A stretch of 64,000 nucleotides of DNA from an uncultured Microbacterium sp. (GTDB taxonomy: Bacteria; Actinomycetota; Actinomycetes; Actinomycetales; Microbacteriaceae), in the NCBI RefSeq assembly GCF_947489255.1, contig NZ_CANLCY010000001.1:558001-622000 (forward strand), read 5' to 3'. Position numbers and translations under genes: made by a program. Of this stretch, positions 25,118 to 34,798 are shown piece after piece. Numbering within the stretch: position 1 is the first letter of the stretch; every line of letters begins with the position of its first letter. The notes beneath the pieces were generated by a model. That model saw only the letters and a list, made by a program, of their open reading frames with translations, ran no database searches and had not been told where the DNA came from.

Positions 25118-25999
25118 TCAGGCGTCGGCCTGGTGCCACATCTTCCATTCGCGGCGCTCGCGGAGGAAGTCGGCGGGAGTGTAGTTCGCCAGTGCCCCGA
25201 GAAGGTGCACGGTCCGCCCGCGGAACGTCGTCGCCGAGGCGCGACGAATGCGGTGGATCGTCAGTCGGAGTTTGCGCAGATCACGACGCGTCAGATGCTC
25301 CCGGTGCTTGGCGATGTAGAGCTCGGTACCATGGGCGCGCCGTTCATTCTTGGTCGTGAGCTGACCGAGGCCGTGTTTACGCTGGCGCACGAGAAGGTCG
25401 GGGACTACGACGTAGGTGAACCCGGCGAGAAGGTAACGGAAGAAAAAGTCCGTGTCGTTTTTCACGGGCAGTTGCGCATCGAAGCCTCCGACCGCGTCGA
25501 ACGCGAGTCGGCTGACGATCATGTTGCTGCCCGTAGTGCCGAGGCTCGCGGCGGCGACGTCGGCCGACTTCAGGCCCTCCGTGATGCGGGGGCCGACGTG
25601 CGAATCGGTCTCGGAGAAGATCTCACGGTTGACGGCGACGAGGTCGGACCCGTTTCCGTTCAAAGCCGCCGCGACCGCCTCGAGGAGCGAGGGCTGCCAC
25701 AGGTCGTCGTCGTCCAAGAAGCCGAGGTAGTCCGCCGTCGCCTCGGCGGCGCCGCGGTTGCGGGAGGCGGACGCCCCGGAGCCGGCTGAGGGATCGTGAA
25801 CGAACACGACGTTCGGGTGTCCCGATCCGGCGGCGAGTTCCCGGCAGATCTCGGCGGCCTCGGGATCGGGTATGTCGGATACCACGATGATCTGCTCGGC
25901 TGCGAGAGTCTGTGCGAGCACGGAGGAGAGGGATTCGCGCAGGAAATGATGCCTGTTGTGCGTCGGGATGACACAGGCGAATGACGGCGTGGACATCAT
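25118..25999 (-). CDS. GT2-family glycosyltransferase (cluster B)
   Basis: The protein has 293 residues. GT-A features are FACVIPTHNRHHFLRESLSS, the Asp-rich LGFLDDDDLWQPSLL (metal/nucleotide binding) and a later FDAQLPVKNDTDFFFRYLLA. It is cytoplasmic. The ATG at 25999 overlaps the previous gene's stop as ATGA, which sets the start; an apparent upstream extension is Arg/His-rich noise. It is the last gene of the long minus-strand cluster B operon. Sugar unknown. Confidence 0.9.
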   Translation of the reverse strand: MMSTPSFACVIPTHNRHHFLRESLSSVLAQTLAAEQIIVVSDIPDPEAAEICRELAAGSGHPNVVFVHDPSAGSGASASRNRGAAEATADYLGFLDDDDLWQPSLLEAVAAALNGNGSDLVAVNREIFSETDSHVGPRITEGLKSADVAAASLGTTGSNMIVSRLAFDAVGGFDAQLPVKNDTDFFFRYLLAGFTYVVVPDLLVRQRKHGLGQLTTKNERRAHGTELYIAKHREHLTRRDLRKLRLTIHRIRRASATTFRGRTVHLLGALANYTPADFLRERREWKMWHQADA

Positions 26000-26916
26000 G
26001 CTCCGTTCGTTGTCCGGCGATATTCGACGACATCGACGTTGAAGACGTTTCCGACCATGCCGAGGCCGTGTGCGAGCATGTTCCAGCTCCGGGCCATGGG
26101 CTGCCGGTGGGTGAGAAAGTCGAGGGCGATGAAGGGGGCTCCGATACTGATGCGCGCGATGCCCCCGACGAGCGCGTTCGTCCGCTTGCGATATCGCGCA
26201 TTGATGTTGCCGATCCGGATCGCCCGGCGGAAGAGCCATTTGGCATTCGCGCGTTCAGGGATTAGGTGCTCCTGAACGACGGCGTCTGCGCACCACAGAA
26301 CAATCAGGGGGGCGGCGGCGCGTAGCGCGCGGAAGAACTCGGTGTCGCTGCCTCCCTTCATCGACAGCGCTTCGCTGAAGCGTGTGCCGCTGACACGCCA
26401 GGCGGCGAGTCGGAGGAGTGTGTTGTTGGTCGCCACCGAATTGGGGACGCTCCCTGATACGCTGTTCTGCCGCCGCCAGAACCCCCCGCTGACGATCCAT
26501 CGCGGGACCGCGTCGGTGATGAGCGGCTCGACCGGTCCGGTGACGATGTCTGCTCTCTCCTGATCCGCGTAGGCGAGCAATGCCCTCAGCCAGCCTGCCA
26601 TCGGGATTTCGTCGTCGTCGACGAAGATGATCGCGTCGTCCGCGTCACGTGTCGCGTCCAGGCCTCGGTTGCGAGCGGCCGCGATTCCGGGGGTGGGCTC
26701 CGCCAGATACTCGACCGACGGGAAGCCGACCACAGTCGAGCGTGCCGACTCGCGCGGGTCATTGTCGACCACGACGATCCGAACGTTCGCGTCCACCTCC
26801 GTGGCCTGAGCGGTGCAGGACTCGAGCAGTTGGCTCAGGAGGTCTGGCCGACGGAAAGTCGCGATCGAGATCACGACAGAGCGCAGGGCTCCGGATGACG
26901 GCGAGACCCCGTTCAT
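25996..26916 (-). CDS. GT2-family glycosyltransferase (cluster B)
   Basis: The protein has 306 residues. It shows VVISIATFRRPDLLSQLLES, VRIVVVDNDPRESAR, AAARNRGLDATRDADDAIIF and the DDDE motif of GT2 enzymes; the C-terminal half adds an amphipathic region (FRRAIRIGNINARYRKRT) likely to touch the membrane. ATGA couples it both to the pyruvyltransferase upstream and to the next GT2. Probably extends the cluster B repeat unit. Confidence 0.9.
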   Translation of the reverse strand: MNGVSPSSGALRSVVISIATFRRPDLLSQLLESCTAQATEVDANVRIVVVDNDPRESARSTVVGFPSVEYLAEPTPGIAAARNRGLDATRDADDAIIFVDDDEIPMAGWLRALLAYADQERADIVTGPVEPLITDAVPRWIVSGGFWRRQNSVSGSVPNSVATNNTLLRLAAWRVSGTRFSEALSMKGGSDTEFFRALRAAAPLIVLWCADAVVQEHLIPERANAKWLFRRAIRIGNINARYRKRTNALVGGIARISIGAPFIALDFLTHRQPMARSWNMLAHGLGMVGNVFNVDVVEYRRTTNGA

Positions 26917-27974
26917 CGCCCGGCACCGCCCTCGATCAGGTTGTTCATAGATGTCGCGAGATCGTGGAGCTGCGACCGTGCGGCGACGACTTTCGACATC
27001 ACGTCTGCCTGCCCGTCCGCGAGGGCAGCAACCTTCGTCGACAGATCATCATCGTGGGGGCTGACGTGATGGTCGCCGAGCCCGACGACCGCCATTGTAC
27101 GAGGGATCTTCGCGGAATCGATGTTCGGAAGGTAGAGCGGAACCGCTCCTTCCGTCGCGGCGAAGATGAGCACATGCAGCCGGTCGCTGATGACGACGCG
27201 CGCCCGGCGGTACACCTCGCGCAGGTCGGCTTCCGCAGCGAGGTGGTCGCCGCCGTGCCAGGGGTGCGATCGGGCGCCCAGCGCGTGCGCCAGTTCGACT
27301 CCTCGCGCGACGTCGCGTTCCACCTGTGCGACGACGAGCGCCTCAAGACCGAGGGTATCGGCGACCTTCGCCACGGCATCCTGCCATGCCTCGGTGAGTG
27401 CGGGGGTGTCTCCGCGCATCGATACGACGAGGAGGGGGCGTTGCGTCGAGCGGACAACATCGAGGTCGGAGCCCAAGGCGAACGCCCAGTCGGGGCGCAC
27501 GGTCCCCGCGTCGGCGAACCGACGGCTGTCCTCGTCGCGCCAGGTGGTGATCTGGCAGGCGCGTGACAGAGAGGTGAGCATGGGTGACGGGGTGCCGAAG
27601 GGGTCGCGCACGCCCAGACCGGTCGTGATGGCAGCGCCTCCACGGAGGCGAATCAGGCCGACAAGGAGCCGGTCGACACGATTGATCCGCAAACGCCGCT
27701 TGTTGAGCTGAATTTCGCCGGCATTCGACACGAAGGCCGCCCGTCCGAGGAGCGCGTGCCGAAAAGCGGCGAGCTGCCAATCCCGGCGATTCGCGTAAGT
27801 CACGTCGTCGTCGCGGAGACCCAGTGCGTTGACGTAGGCCGGCGAGGCCGTGCCGATCAGGACATGTCGGCGACGACCGGGGGCCAGTCCCGCGAGCATT
27901 GCGCGGCGTAGGGCCGGGTCGCCTACATTGTCGTCCTGACCGTGTGCTGCGACGAAGATGTCAGAATTTTTCAC
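26913..27974 (-). CDS. Polysaccharide pyruvyl transferase family protein
   Basis: The protein has 353 residues. It carries motifs of the polysaccharide pyruvyltransferase family: AAHGQDDNVGDPALRRAML at the N-terminus and RRARVVISDRLHVLIFAATE near the end. These enzymes add ketal-linked pyruvate from PEP to sugars, giving the polymer a negative charge. The gene overlaps the next GT2 by four bases and lies 39 bases after the flippase gene. Pyruvylation of the cluster B polymer is a good inference. Confidence 0.87.
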   Translation of the reverse strand: MKNSDIFVAAHGQDDNVGDPALRRAMLAGLAPGRRRHVLIGTASPAYVNALGLRDDDVTYANRRDWQLAAFRHALLGRAAFVSNAGEIQLNKRRLRINRVDRLLVGLIRLRGGAAITTGLGVRDPFGTPSPMLTSLSRACQITTWRDEDSRRFADAGTVRPDWAFALGSDLDVVRSTQRPLLVVSMRGDTPALTEAWQDAVAKVADTLGLEALVVAQVERDVARGVELAHALGARSHPWHGGDHLAAEADLREVYRRARVVISDRLHVLIFAATEGAVPLYLPNIDSAKIPRTMAVVGLGDHHVSPHDDDLSTKVAALADGQADVMSKVVAARSQLHDLATSMNNLIEGGAGR

Positions 27975-28013
27975 CAGAGGATCCGTCTCTTCGAGCCGTG
28001 GAGGGCGGGGTCG

Positions 28014-29483
28014 TTAGCCATTACGTCGACCGCCGATGGCGCGTCGGCCGAAATCGATGAGTTGCGAGGCATCCGCCCGTACGCGGGGGAAGAACAGGAA
28101 TGCCAGCGCCGCCCAGACGAGGGCGGCGACGCCGCCCAAAACCACGACGAGCAGGGGAACGCCCCCCGCCCCCTCGACGAGGAGACGTACGCCGAAGGCG
28201 GCTGCCGCCATCGGAACCGCGACGAGACCAAGCGCGCGCAGGGCGTCGACGTAGAGCACACCGAGGTGCAGCTTCGTCACACGGCGCACCCATGCGAGGG
28301 AGGCGATCCAGAACAGGGCGTAGCCGAGCGAGACGGCCACGGCCACACCCAGGGGCCCGAACGGTACGCCGCAGGCGATGACGCCCACCAGCAGGGGCTG
28401 GGCGACGAGGTAGAAACGCAGCTGAGCGGTCGCGAGCCCCTGCGACATGTACACCCAGTACGCTACCTGCACGAGAGAACGGAAGATGCCGCTCACCGCG
28501 AGGATGCTGAGGATGGGGCCGGCGGGTGCCCACTGCTCGCCGAGTACGGCGATCACAAGCGGCGTTCCAAGGGCGAAAAGGAGCGCGAAGATCGATGACG
28601 TGACGTAGAGGGCGACCAGTTGCGCACGTCGAAGATACGAGACGAAGCGGTCTTGTTCTTCGGCGATCCGGGCAAGGACTGGAACTGCGACCCGCGACAT
28701 GGGCGTGTTGATCTGAGTGAGCGGCAGCACGACGAGGTTGTACGCGCGGTCGTAGTAGCCGAGTGATGTCGAGCCCCACACCTTCCCGATGAGCAGACTG
28801 TCGATGTTCCTCGTCAGGTAGGAGATGATCTGAGTCCCGGCGAAGCTCGCTCCGAACGAAATCAGGCCATCCATCGGCACGCGCCTCGGCAGCCCTGGTC
28901 GCCACCGTGTCAGGGCGAACGAGAAGATCAACGTTCCGGCGGCCACGATCAACTGCTGCGCCACGAGGGCCCAGAAATTCGCGTACACGGCCGCGATCGC
29001 AATCGCGCCGCCGATGCCGAGCGCGTAGGGGAGCAGGTCAGCGATCGCGAGCGCAACGAATCGGAGGTCTCGGTTGATGTGCACCTTGAACTGCGTCGAC
29101 AAGCCACCGAGAACGAAGGTCACCGAGAGTGCCTGGGTGATGATGGCGACGTCCGGCTGATTGTAGAAGGCTGCCAGCGGGTAGGACGCGGCGAAGAAAA
29201 GCACTCCGAGCGCGAAGCCCACGGCTGAGTTGATCCAGAACAGGTTGGATTGCTGCGCCTGACTGAGTGACTTCGCCTGCAGGGCGGCCATCGAAAGGCC
29301 GAAGTCTCGGAAGATCTCGCCCACACCGACCACGGCCACCACCATGGCGACGAGTCCATAGTCGGTCGGGTTCAACAACCGCGCAAGCACGATCGTCGAT
29401 CCCAGCATCAAGACGACCTTGACGAACTGGGACGCGATCGTGATTCCCCCACCGCGTGCAGCGGCGGATGCTAGCGAACTCAA
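28014..29483 (-). CDS. Wzx-like lipopolysaccharide/teichuronic-type flippase (cluster B)
   Basis: The protein has 489 residues and about 12-14 spans. It begins GGGITIASQFVKVVLMLGST followed by VLARLLNPTDYGLVAMVVAV, the highly recognisable start of WzxC/TuaB-type MOP flippases; DSLLIGKVWGSTSLGYYDRA in the middle is another marker. It should flip the lipid-linked repeat unit. Its family differs in detail from the cluster A flippase, so the two are not a recent duplication. It lies between the WecB/TagA-type GT and pyruvyltransferase genes in the same operon. Confidence 0.92.
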   Translation of the reverse strand: MSSLASAAARGGGITIASQFVKVVLMLGSTIVLARLLNPTDYGLVAMVVAVVGVGEIFRDFGLSMAALQAKSLSQAQQSNLFWINSAVGFALGVLFFAASYPLAAFYNQPDVAIITQALSVTFVLGGLSTQFKVHINRDLRFVALAIADLLPYALGIGGAIAIAAVYANFWALVAQQLIVAAGTLIFSFALTRWRPGLPRRVPMDGLISFGASFAGTQIISYLTRNIDSLLIGKVWGSTSLGYYDRAYNLVVLPLTQINTPMSRVAVPVLARIAEEQDRFVSYLRRAQLVALYVTSSIFALLFALGTPLVIAVLGEQWAPAGPILSILAVSGIFRSLVQVAYWVYMSQGLATAQLRFYLVAQPLLVGVIACGVPFGPLGVAVAVSLGYALFWIASLAWVRRVTKLHLGVLYVDALRALGLVAVPMAAAAFGVRLLVEGAGGVPLLVVVLGGVAALVWAALAFLFFPRVRADASQLIDFGRRAIGGRRNG

Positions 29484-29540
29484 AGGGCTCCCTCGAAGCG
29501 GCGTGTGAGGCGGTCAGATGCCGTCGGTGGTGGGATGAGG

Positions 29541-30308
29541 TCAGTCATGTCGCCGGACACCTCGTCGCACCAGACGGCTGATCAAGACCAAGGGCTCAAC
29601 CAGGTAGCGCTTCGCGAGCCGCCGCGGCGAGTGCGCGAGCCGGAACAACCACTCCAAGCCGATTCGGCCCATCCACCTTGGCGCGAGGCGCTGCGTGCCG
29701 GCGAAGTAGTCGAAGCATCCGCCGACATTCGCGATCACCGCGCCAGGAGCGATCAACTCGAGATGATCGAGGATCCACTTCTCCTGCCTCGGCATTCCGA
29801 GCCCTACGAGGACGAGATCGGCTCCCGCGAGGGCACCGGTCAGCACGTCGGGTCCGGTGCTCTCGGCTGCGCGGGAGAAGCGGTAACCGTCGAAGTGGTG
29901 CCACCGGATGCTGCGGGTGTGGGTCTTGACGTGCCGCGCCATCTTCTCCGCGGTTTCGGGCGTTCCACCTACCGCGACGACGGTGATTGCCGGGTCGCGC
30001 GCCAGCAGCTCGGCCAGCCAGTCGGTGCTGCCGATCCGCTCCCGGGTCGTCGGCCAGCCGGACTTTCGAGAGCTCATCTTCGCGAGCAGGAGGATAGGCC
30101 ATCCATCGATCAGGATGACGTCGCTCCTCGCGGTCAGCTCGCGCACAGGGCCAGGCTCGAGTGTCAGGTGCAGGGCGTGAAGATTCAGGTTGCCGAGGAT
30201 GCGCGGGCGTGAGGACGTTCGCGCGGGTCCGAGGATCCAGTCGCAGGTCTGCGTCGCGTCAAGCGGGGTGGCATGCCCCAGATCCCACGGCAGTGCGACG
30301 GTTCTCAC
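29541..30308 (-). CDS. WecB/TagA/CpsF-family glycosyltransferase
   Basis: The protein has 255 residues, typical for the family. Motifs are VILIDGWPILLLAKM in the first third, LAGADLVLVGLGMPRQEKWI, and VIANVGGCFDYFAGTQRLAP with RWMGRIGLEWLFRLAHSPRR. Members transfer N-acetylmannosamine(uronic acid) or glucosamine-type sugars to lipid-linked acceptors (TagA, WecG). GTG start overlaps the GT4 stop as GTGA. A ManNAc- or uronate-containing repeat unit is therefore plausible but unproven. Confidence 0.92.
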   Translation of the reverse strand: MRTVALPWDLGHATPLDATQTCDWILGPARTSSRPRILGNLNLHALHLTLEPGPVRELTARSDVILIDGWPILLLAKMSSRKSGWPTTRERIGSTDWLAELLARDPAITVVAVGGTPETAEKMARHVKTHTRSIRWHHFDGYRFSRAAESTGPDVLTGALAGADLVLVGLGMPRQEKWILDHLELIAPGAVIANVGGCFDYFAGTQRLAPRWMGRIGLEWLFRLAHSPRRLAKRYLVEPLVLISRLVRRGVRRHD

Positions 30309-31519
30309 GCTGGACCACGCCTTCTTTCAGCCACCCGCTCCAGGAGGGGCTGAATCCGCGCGGTCCAGCTGTGGGCGACGCGCACGCGTTCTTGATCACG
30401 TACCGCCGTCTCCAGGAGCTGCGGCAGACTCTCGGAAGCCACAGCCAACGCGCGGTCGAGGTCGTCGTCGGCTTCATCGAAGACCTCGACCGCGTAGCCT
30501 TGCGCGTTCAGGCGCTCCGTCGCGTCGTGTCGCGAGGCCAAGACAGGGCGGCCCGCTGCAAGGTATTCCCACAGCTTGAGCGGTGAGAAATACACCCCCT
30601 CGGAGCTCCCGTGGCCGGCATAGCAGATGTCGACGGTGGTCAGAAAACCCGGAACCTCATCGGGATGAACCCGTCCGAGGAAGGTCACTCGCGCGTCGAG
30701 GTCGAGCTGGCGGACGAGCTGCTTGAGGGCGTCGTATTCGGGCCCTTCGCCGGCGATCCGGACGTTCCACTGGGTCTCGCTGCGGTGCACGGCGTGGAGC
30801 AGGCGGTCCACGCGTTGCCAGGGGTACAGGGTCCCGAGGAAGCCGATCGTGGGCGTCCCGTGCGGTTCCGCCGAGGCGTCGCCGTGCCTCGTCGTGTCGA
30901 CGCCGTTCTCGACCACGAGGATGCGATCCAGGGGTACGTGGTAGAGGTTGTGGATCGCGACCTTGAGCTGGTCGGTCACGGCCACGATCAGGTCGGCCCG
31001 CCGCAAGGTCCGGCGCTCGAAGAACGTCGCGACCTGCCGACTTGAGGTGGCGCGACGGTCCGACGTGGATTCGATCGCGAGGAGCGCATTCACCTCGAGC
31101 ACCCAGGTTGCCCCCTTGCGCTGCGCTACGCGACCGAGCTCTTGCATAAGCGCGTAGCGCTCGTAGGCCATGGCGGGCGCGGGGGAGGCGCGGCGGAGCA
31201 GGCGCCACAGCCTCAAAATCGAACGTGCCCGATACGTCAGACGTCCGAGGTCGGCCGCGAGCAACCGCACCGGCGATGCCGTCATTCGGGCCTCGCTGCC
31301 GGAGCCGTGGAACGACTGGGGGACGTTGTCGCCGACGACGAAGGCGCGGACCAGGGATCCGCTTTCGCGCAGGGCCGAGATGACTCCGAGAATGTGCGAG
31401 CGCGGCCCTAGGCTCTCGGTGGTGGCCTTGGTGGACAGGCGCGGGGCGCCAGAAAGGTACAACACGGGGGTGACAGCAGAGCGGGCGACGTTCGAGGGCG
31501 AACTCGTCGGTTCAGTCAA
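30305..31519 (-). CDS. GT4-family glycosyltransferase (cluster B)
   Basis: The protein has 404 residues and a GT-B fold. The N-terminal part has GPRSHILGVISALRESGSLV, the linker HVPLDRILVVENGVDTTRHG is the classic GT4 middle motif, and EGVYFSPLKLWEYLAAGRPV carries the C-terminal E-X7-E region. It is cytoplasmic. GTGA-coupled to the WecB-type GT. A gap of 110 bases separates it from the polymerase gene upstream. Confidence 0.92.
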   Translation of the reverse strand: MTEPTSSPSNVARSAVTPVLYLSGAPRLSTKATTESLGPRSHILGVISALRESGSLVRAFVVGDNVPQSFHGSGSEARMTASPVRLLAADLGRLTYRARSILRLWRLLRRASPAPAMAYERYALMQELGRVAQRKGATWVLEVNALLAIESTSDRRATSSRQVATFFERRTLRRADLIVAVTDQLKVAIHNLYHVPLDRILVVENGVDTTRHGDASAEPHGTPTIGFLGTLYPWQRVDRLLHAVHRSETQWNVRIAGEGPEYDALKQLVRQLDLDARVTFLGRVHPDEVPGFLTTVDICYAGHGSSEGVYFSPLKLWEYLAAGRPVLASRHDATERLNAQGYAVEVFDEADDDLDRALAVASESLPQLLETAVRDQERVRVAHSWTARIQPLLERVAERRRGPA

Positions 31520-31629
31520 GATGTCTCTCTCTCAGAATGAAATGAGTGCCGCATCCACCCCGCATCCTTGGGGTAAGCGGAAAGACGCCTCAACGTATCA
31601 GGGCAATGCTACAGGGCGATGTCGCGCAT

Positions 31630-32994
31630 CTAACGGACGCCGAGGGGCCGCCGAGATTTCACCTTCTCTGAACGACGGCGGAGTTTTTCCAGCGCTCCCG
31701 TGGAGAAAAGTGTGATGAAAAGGAAGAGCGGAACCACCTCGGTGTAGGCGTACGAGGGTACGAGATACATGACGAATCCCGCCGCTACTGCCGTCAGCGC
31801 GATGGCGAAAGTGCCCGCGGCGACCGAACTACCGAGTGCAGCACCGTGCTTGTACGAACGCACCAGCACCTTCCAGAGCACTACGACGAGAGCGACGAGA
31901 CCGACGAGGCCGAAATCCACAGCCGTCTGAATGTAGGTCTCATGGAAGTGCGGAACGTCCCAGCTACGGAATTCGGGAATCGACCACGCGACCGCGGCCG
32001 CTTCCGGGGTCTCGAAGTATGCGCCGTAGCCCCATCCGAAGATGGGCCGTTCCGCCCACGTCCGGATCCCCCAGTCCCACAAGACTGTGCGACCGGTGAG
32101 GGTGGCGTCGCGGGAGAGTAGTCCGAGCACGTCCGACCACGTCCAGGCCATGAGGAACCCGCCGGCTGTGGCGGTGACAACGAGCGATGCGATCCATGCG
32201 CGGGTTCGCATGCCGCGGTCGAGCGCGCGTCGCGTGAGCAAGTAAATGGCGACCGCGAAGGGCAGCAGGACCAACGCGGTCGACGAGCTTGACAGCATGA
32301 CGACGGCGAGCAGGCAGATGATCCCGAGGACTCGCCCAAGCCCTCGACGGGACGTGGCCAGAATGGCGACGATTCCGGTGGCCGCGTAGTAGCCGGCGAC
32401 GATCTTGTGCGGGAACAGCCCCTTGAAAGGGGAGGTTCCCAGGAGGTTCGATCGGTTGGCAGCGTCGACGTAGATGGCGACGTCTGCGCGCAGCACGTAC
32501 AGAATCAGACCGATGACCGACAGCGTGACGGTCACCCGCGCGATGAGGATCAGGACCCCGCGCATGTTCATGTCCACCGACATCAGATACGCGACGCACA
32601 AGACCCCGACGAGGGTCGATCCGTACTGCAGTGAGATTTGGGGCGCGACCGACCAGGACGGCGAGATCATGATGTACGCGCTGAACGCGATGACCACGAA
32701 CAAGGCCGCCGGATGTGCTCGGACCGCGGCGAGGACCATCAAGACGGCGATGGCGTTGATTGCCAACCAGGTCCAAGTGAGAGCGCTGTCGGATGGCGCG
32801 CCCAGGTACCGCGCGGGGAACGAAACGAGGGTGGGTGCCATCATCAGGAGCGCCACGTAAACGGCGTAGAACGCGACGCGCAACTGCCGTCCCGTGCTCT
32901 TCGGCGGCTCCGCTTGAATGGATTCCACGGGCGCCGCCGGAGCATTCTTCACAGATGCGCGGGTGTAGCCACTCGTCTCGCTCGATGTCCCCAC
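31630..32994 (-). CDS. O-antigen polymerase/ligase-type membrane protein (Wzy-like, cluster B)
   Basis: The protein has 454 residues and about 11 spans, with the Wzy_C-type loop TGRTVLWDWGIRTWAERPIF followed by GWGYGAYFETPE and a conserved HFHETYIQTAVDFGLVGL. That is the O-antigen ligase (PF04932) pattern and is stronger than in the cluster A protein. It should polymerise repeat units on the outer face. The stop is followed by a 110-base AT-richer gap holding a possible -10 (TAGCAT, minus strand, near 31612-31607) for the downstream genes. Confidence 0.88.
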   Translation of the reverse strand: MGTSSETSGYTRASVKNAPAAPVESIQAEPPKSTGRQLRVAFYAVYVALLMMAPTLVSFPARYLGAPSDSALTWTWLAINAIAVLMVLAAVRAHPAALFVVIAFSAYIMISPSWSVAPQISLQYGSTLVGVLCVAYLMSVDMNMRGVLILIARVTVTLSVIGLILYVLRADVAIYVDAANRSNLLGTSPFKGLFPHKIVAGYYAATGIVAILATSRRGLGRVLGIICLLAVVMLSSSSTALVLLPFAVAIYLLTRRALDRGMRTRAWIASLVVTATAGGFLMAWTWSDVLGLLSRDATLTGRTVLWDWGIRTWAERPIFGWGYGAYFETPEAAAVAWSIPEFRSWDVPHFHETYIQTAVDFGLVGLVALVVVLWKVLVRSYKHGAALGSSVAAGTFAIALTAVAAGFVMYLVPSYAYTEVVPLFLFITLFSTGALEKLRRRSEKVKSRRPLGVR

Positions 32995-33059
32995 GCGTGG
33001 ATCCTACCCCGGCCGGATTCCGGGGGTGTTTCCAGACTAATTTCGCCGTCGCAATCTGC

Positions 33060-34646
33060 TCACGCCGACCGAGCCTGCTCTCGCCATTTCTCGCCGAGGA
33101 ATATCAGGCTGATGCTGCCTCCGGCGTTCGGTAGGAATGCGCCCCGAATCTGGATGTCCGCGCCGTCGGAGATGCCCCCCGCGCTGGCGCTGTCGAACAT
33201 CAGCGTGACGGAACGGCCCGGGCGGCTGTCCGAAATCTTCGTCACCTTCACATGTCCGGAGACACGAATGACGTCGCCCCACGGGGGAAGAGTGATCGTA
33301 GCGGCGGCCGGCACGACGGGAACGTCATCATCGCCGAGGTCGCTGTTGGACACGCGCAGGAGCGCCGACTCCGTCTTGATGGAGCTGCCGCTGAGATGCT
33401 CTTCAGCGCGGAACATCGCCCCGGTGATGCTCGATCGACCTCGCGACCCTGTTTCGACATACGCGTACGTCTGACTCATGGTCTCGCCGCGGCGGGGAAT
33501 CTCGGGCGTGGTCGAGTTCTCGGGTACCCACACGGCGGAGAGTTCGTTGGTGTCGTCCCAGGCGCTACATCCCGTGATCGTCCAGGCGTCACCGCCGTCG
33601 TTGTGGATGGCCGCCGCTGAGACGGCGTCATCGGATGCCGCGTCGCCCACGTTGTTGCGGCCGTTGCGCGTGAAGGTCGATCCCACCACAGTGAGGTGGC
33701 GGGTGCCTTCGCCGATCAGCCCGGCGCCCCCGTTCTCCCAAATGCGGCACCCGCTGATCACGGTCCCATCGCCGCCGCCGGACTCGAAGTGGAACCCGTC
33801 GCCCAGGTTCTTCTCGGCCTGGCACCCGCTGAAGATGTGTGTTCGCGAGGTGACCCGGAAGCCGTGCTGGTCTCCGTCGTCTCCCGCACGTGTTCCCGAC
33901 TGCCACACGTGCACATTCGACATGTTTTGAGAGGACGACTGGAGGAAGACTCCAGACAGCCCAGAGCGGCCTACGTCCACGTTCGACCACAGCCCGTCCG
34001 TTGACCCCGTTTCGTCCTTCCCTGCCGGGCCGTGAACGCGGATGCCGTACGACACGGAGTCTCTGATGATGAGGTTCTCGAGCATGTGGGCTAGCGAGCG
34101 ACCCTTCTTTCCAATGGCCAGCCCCGTGCCCGGTGCGCGACCGATGTTGCAGTTGCTGACGCGGTTGTATCCCGCATTCAGGACGAGAAGATCGTTGCCT
34201 GCGGCGGAGCCTCCCCCGTCCAGTTGCAGATCTTCGACCGCAGCGAAGGTCGCATCGAGGGAGATCAACGCGTCGGTGCTGGTCTCCGAGGCCGACAACG
34301 AGATCTGCGATGATCGCGGACCGTCGCCGCGGATGATCATGGGATGGCCGGCCGGAACCGTCAGTGTTCCTGCCTTCACTCGGTAGGTTCCTCGTGGGAA
34401 GTAAATCGTCGCGGGTTGGCCTTTGGACTGCGCGACCTTCATAGCGTCTCGCACGGCGGACGAGTCGTCCGCCGAGCCGTCGCCTCGGGCCCCATGATCG
34501 CGCACATTGATCAAGATGTTCGAGTGCGCGGACGGCGTCGACTCGGACCGCCACGAACCGCGGGTGGCTGCGACGGCTCCCGCCGTGGCGACTCCTGTCA
34601 TCAGGATCAGGTCACGCCGGCTCGGCGATAGCGATTCATTGTCCAC
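33060..34646 (-). CDS. Tat-exported right-handed beta-helix protein (pectate-lyase-3-like)
   Basis: The protein has 528 residues. SPSRRDLILMTGVATAGAVA at the N-terminus is a twin-arginine signal. NVRDHGARGDGSADDSSAVR is the pectate-lyase-3/GH28-type opening, and several turns of a beta-helix follow, with short repeats such as VSNCNIG, VISGCRIWENGGAGLI and LTVVGSTFTRNGRNN. The last 100 or so residues form a separate beta domain. Such proteins in polysaccharide loci are typically lyases, epimerases or hydrolases acting on the polymer. Catalytic residues cannot be assigned. GTG start. It lies between the tyrosine-phosphatase and polymerase genes. Confidence 0.85.
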   Translation of the reverse strand: MDNESLSPSRRDLILMTGVATAGAVAATRGSWRSESTPSAHSNILINVRDHGARGDGSADDSSAVRDAMKVAQSKGQPATIYFPRGTYRVKAGTLTVPAGHPMIIRGDGPRSSQISLSASETSTDALISLDATFAAVEDLQLDGGGSAAGNDLLVLNAGYNRVSNCNIGRAPGTGLAIGKKGRSLAHMLENLIIRDSVSYGIRVHGPAGKDETGSTDGLWSNVDVGRSGLSGVFLQSSSQNMSNVHVWQSGTRAGDDGDQHGFRVTSRTHIFSGCQAEKNLGDGFHFESGGGDGTVISGCRIWENGGAGLIGEGTRHLTVVGSTFTRNGRNNVGDAASDDAVSAAAIHNDGGDAWTITGCSAWDDTNELSAVWVPENSTTPEIPRRGETMSQTYAYVETGSRGRSSITGAMFRAEEHLSGSSIKTESALLRVSNSDLGDDDVPVVPAAATITLPPWGDVIRVSGHVKVTKISDSRPGRSVTLMFDSASAGGISDGADIQIRGAFLPNAGGSISLIFLGEKWREQARSA

Positions 34647-34798
34647 GCTCGGACCCTAATCTCATCGGAGCGACCCGGTTGCCCGGCACGGGACGCTCTG
34701 CGGCAATTCAGAGCCGATGAATACAGGCGGGAAATCTGGGCGATTGTCTCCGCGCCCATCCACTCACCGCGAAGGCGAACGTAGGGATTTGGTTCCGT

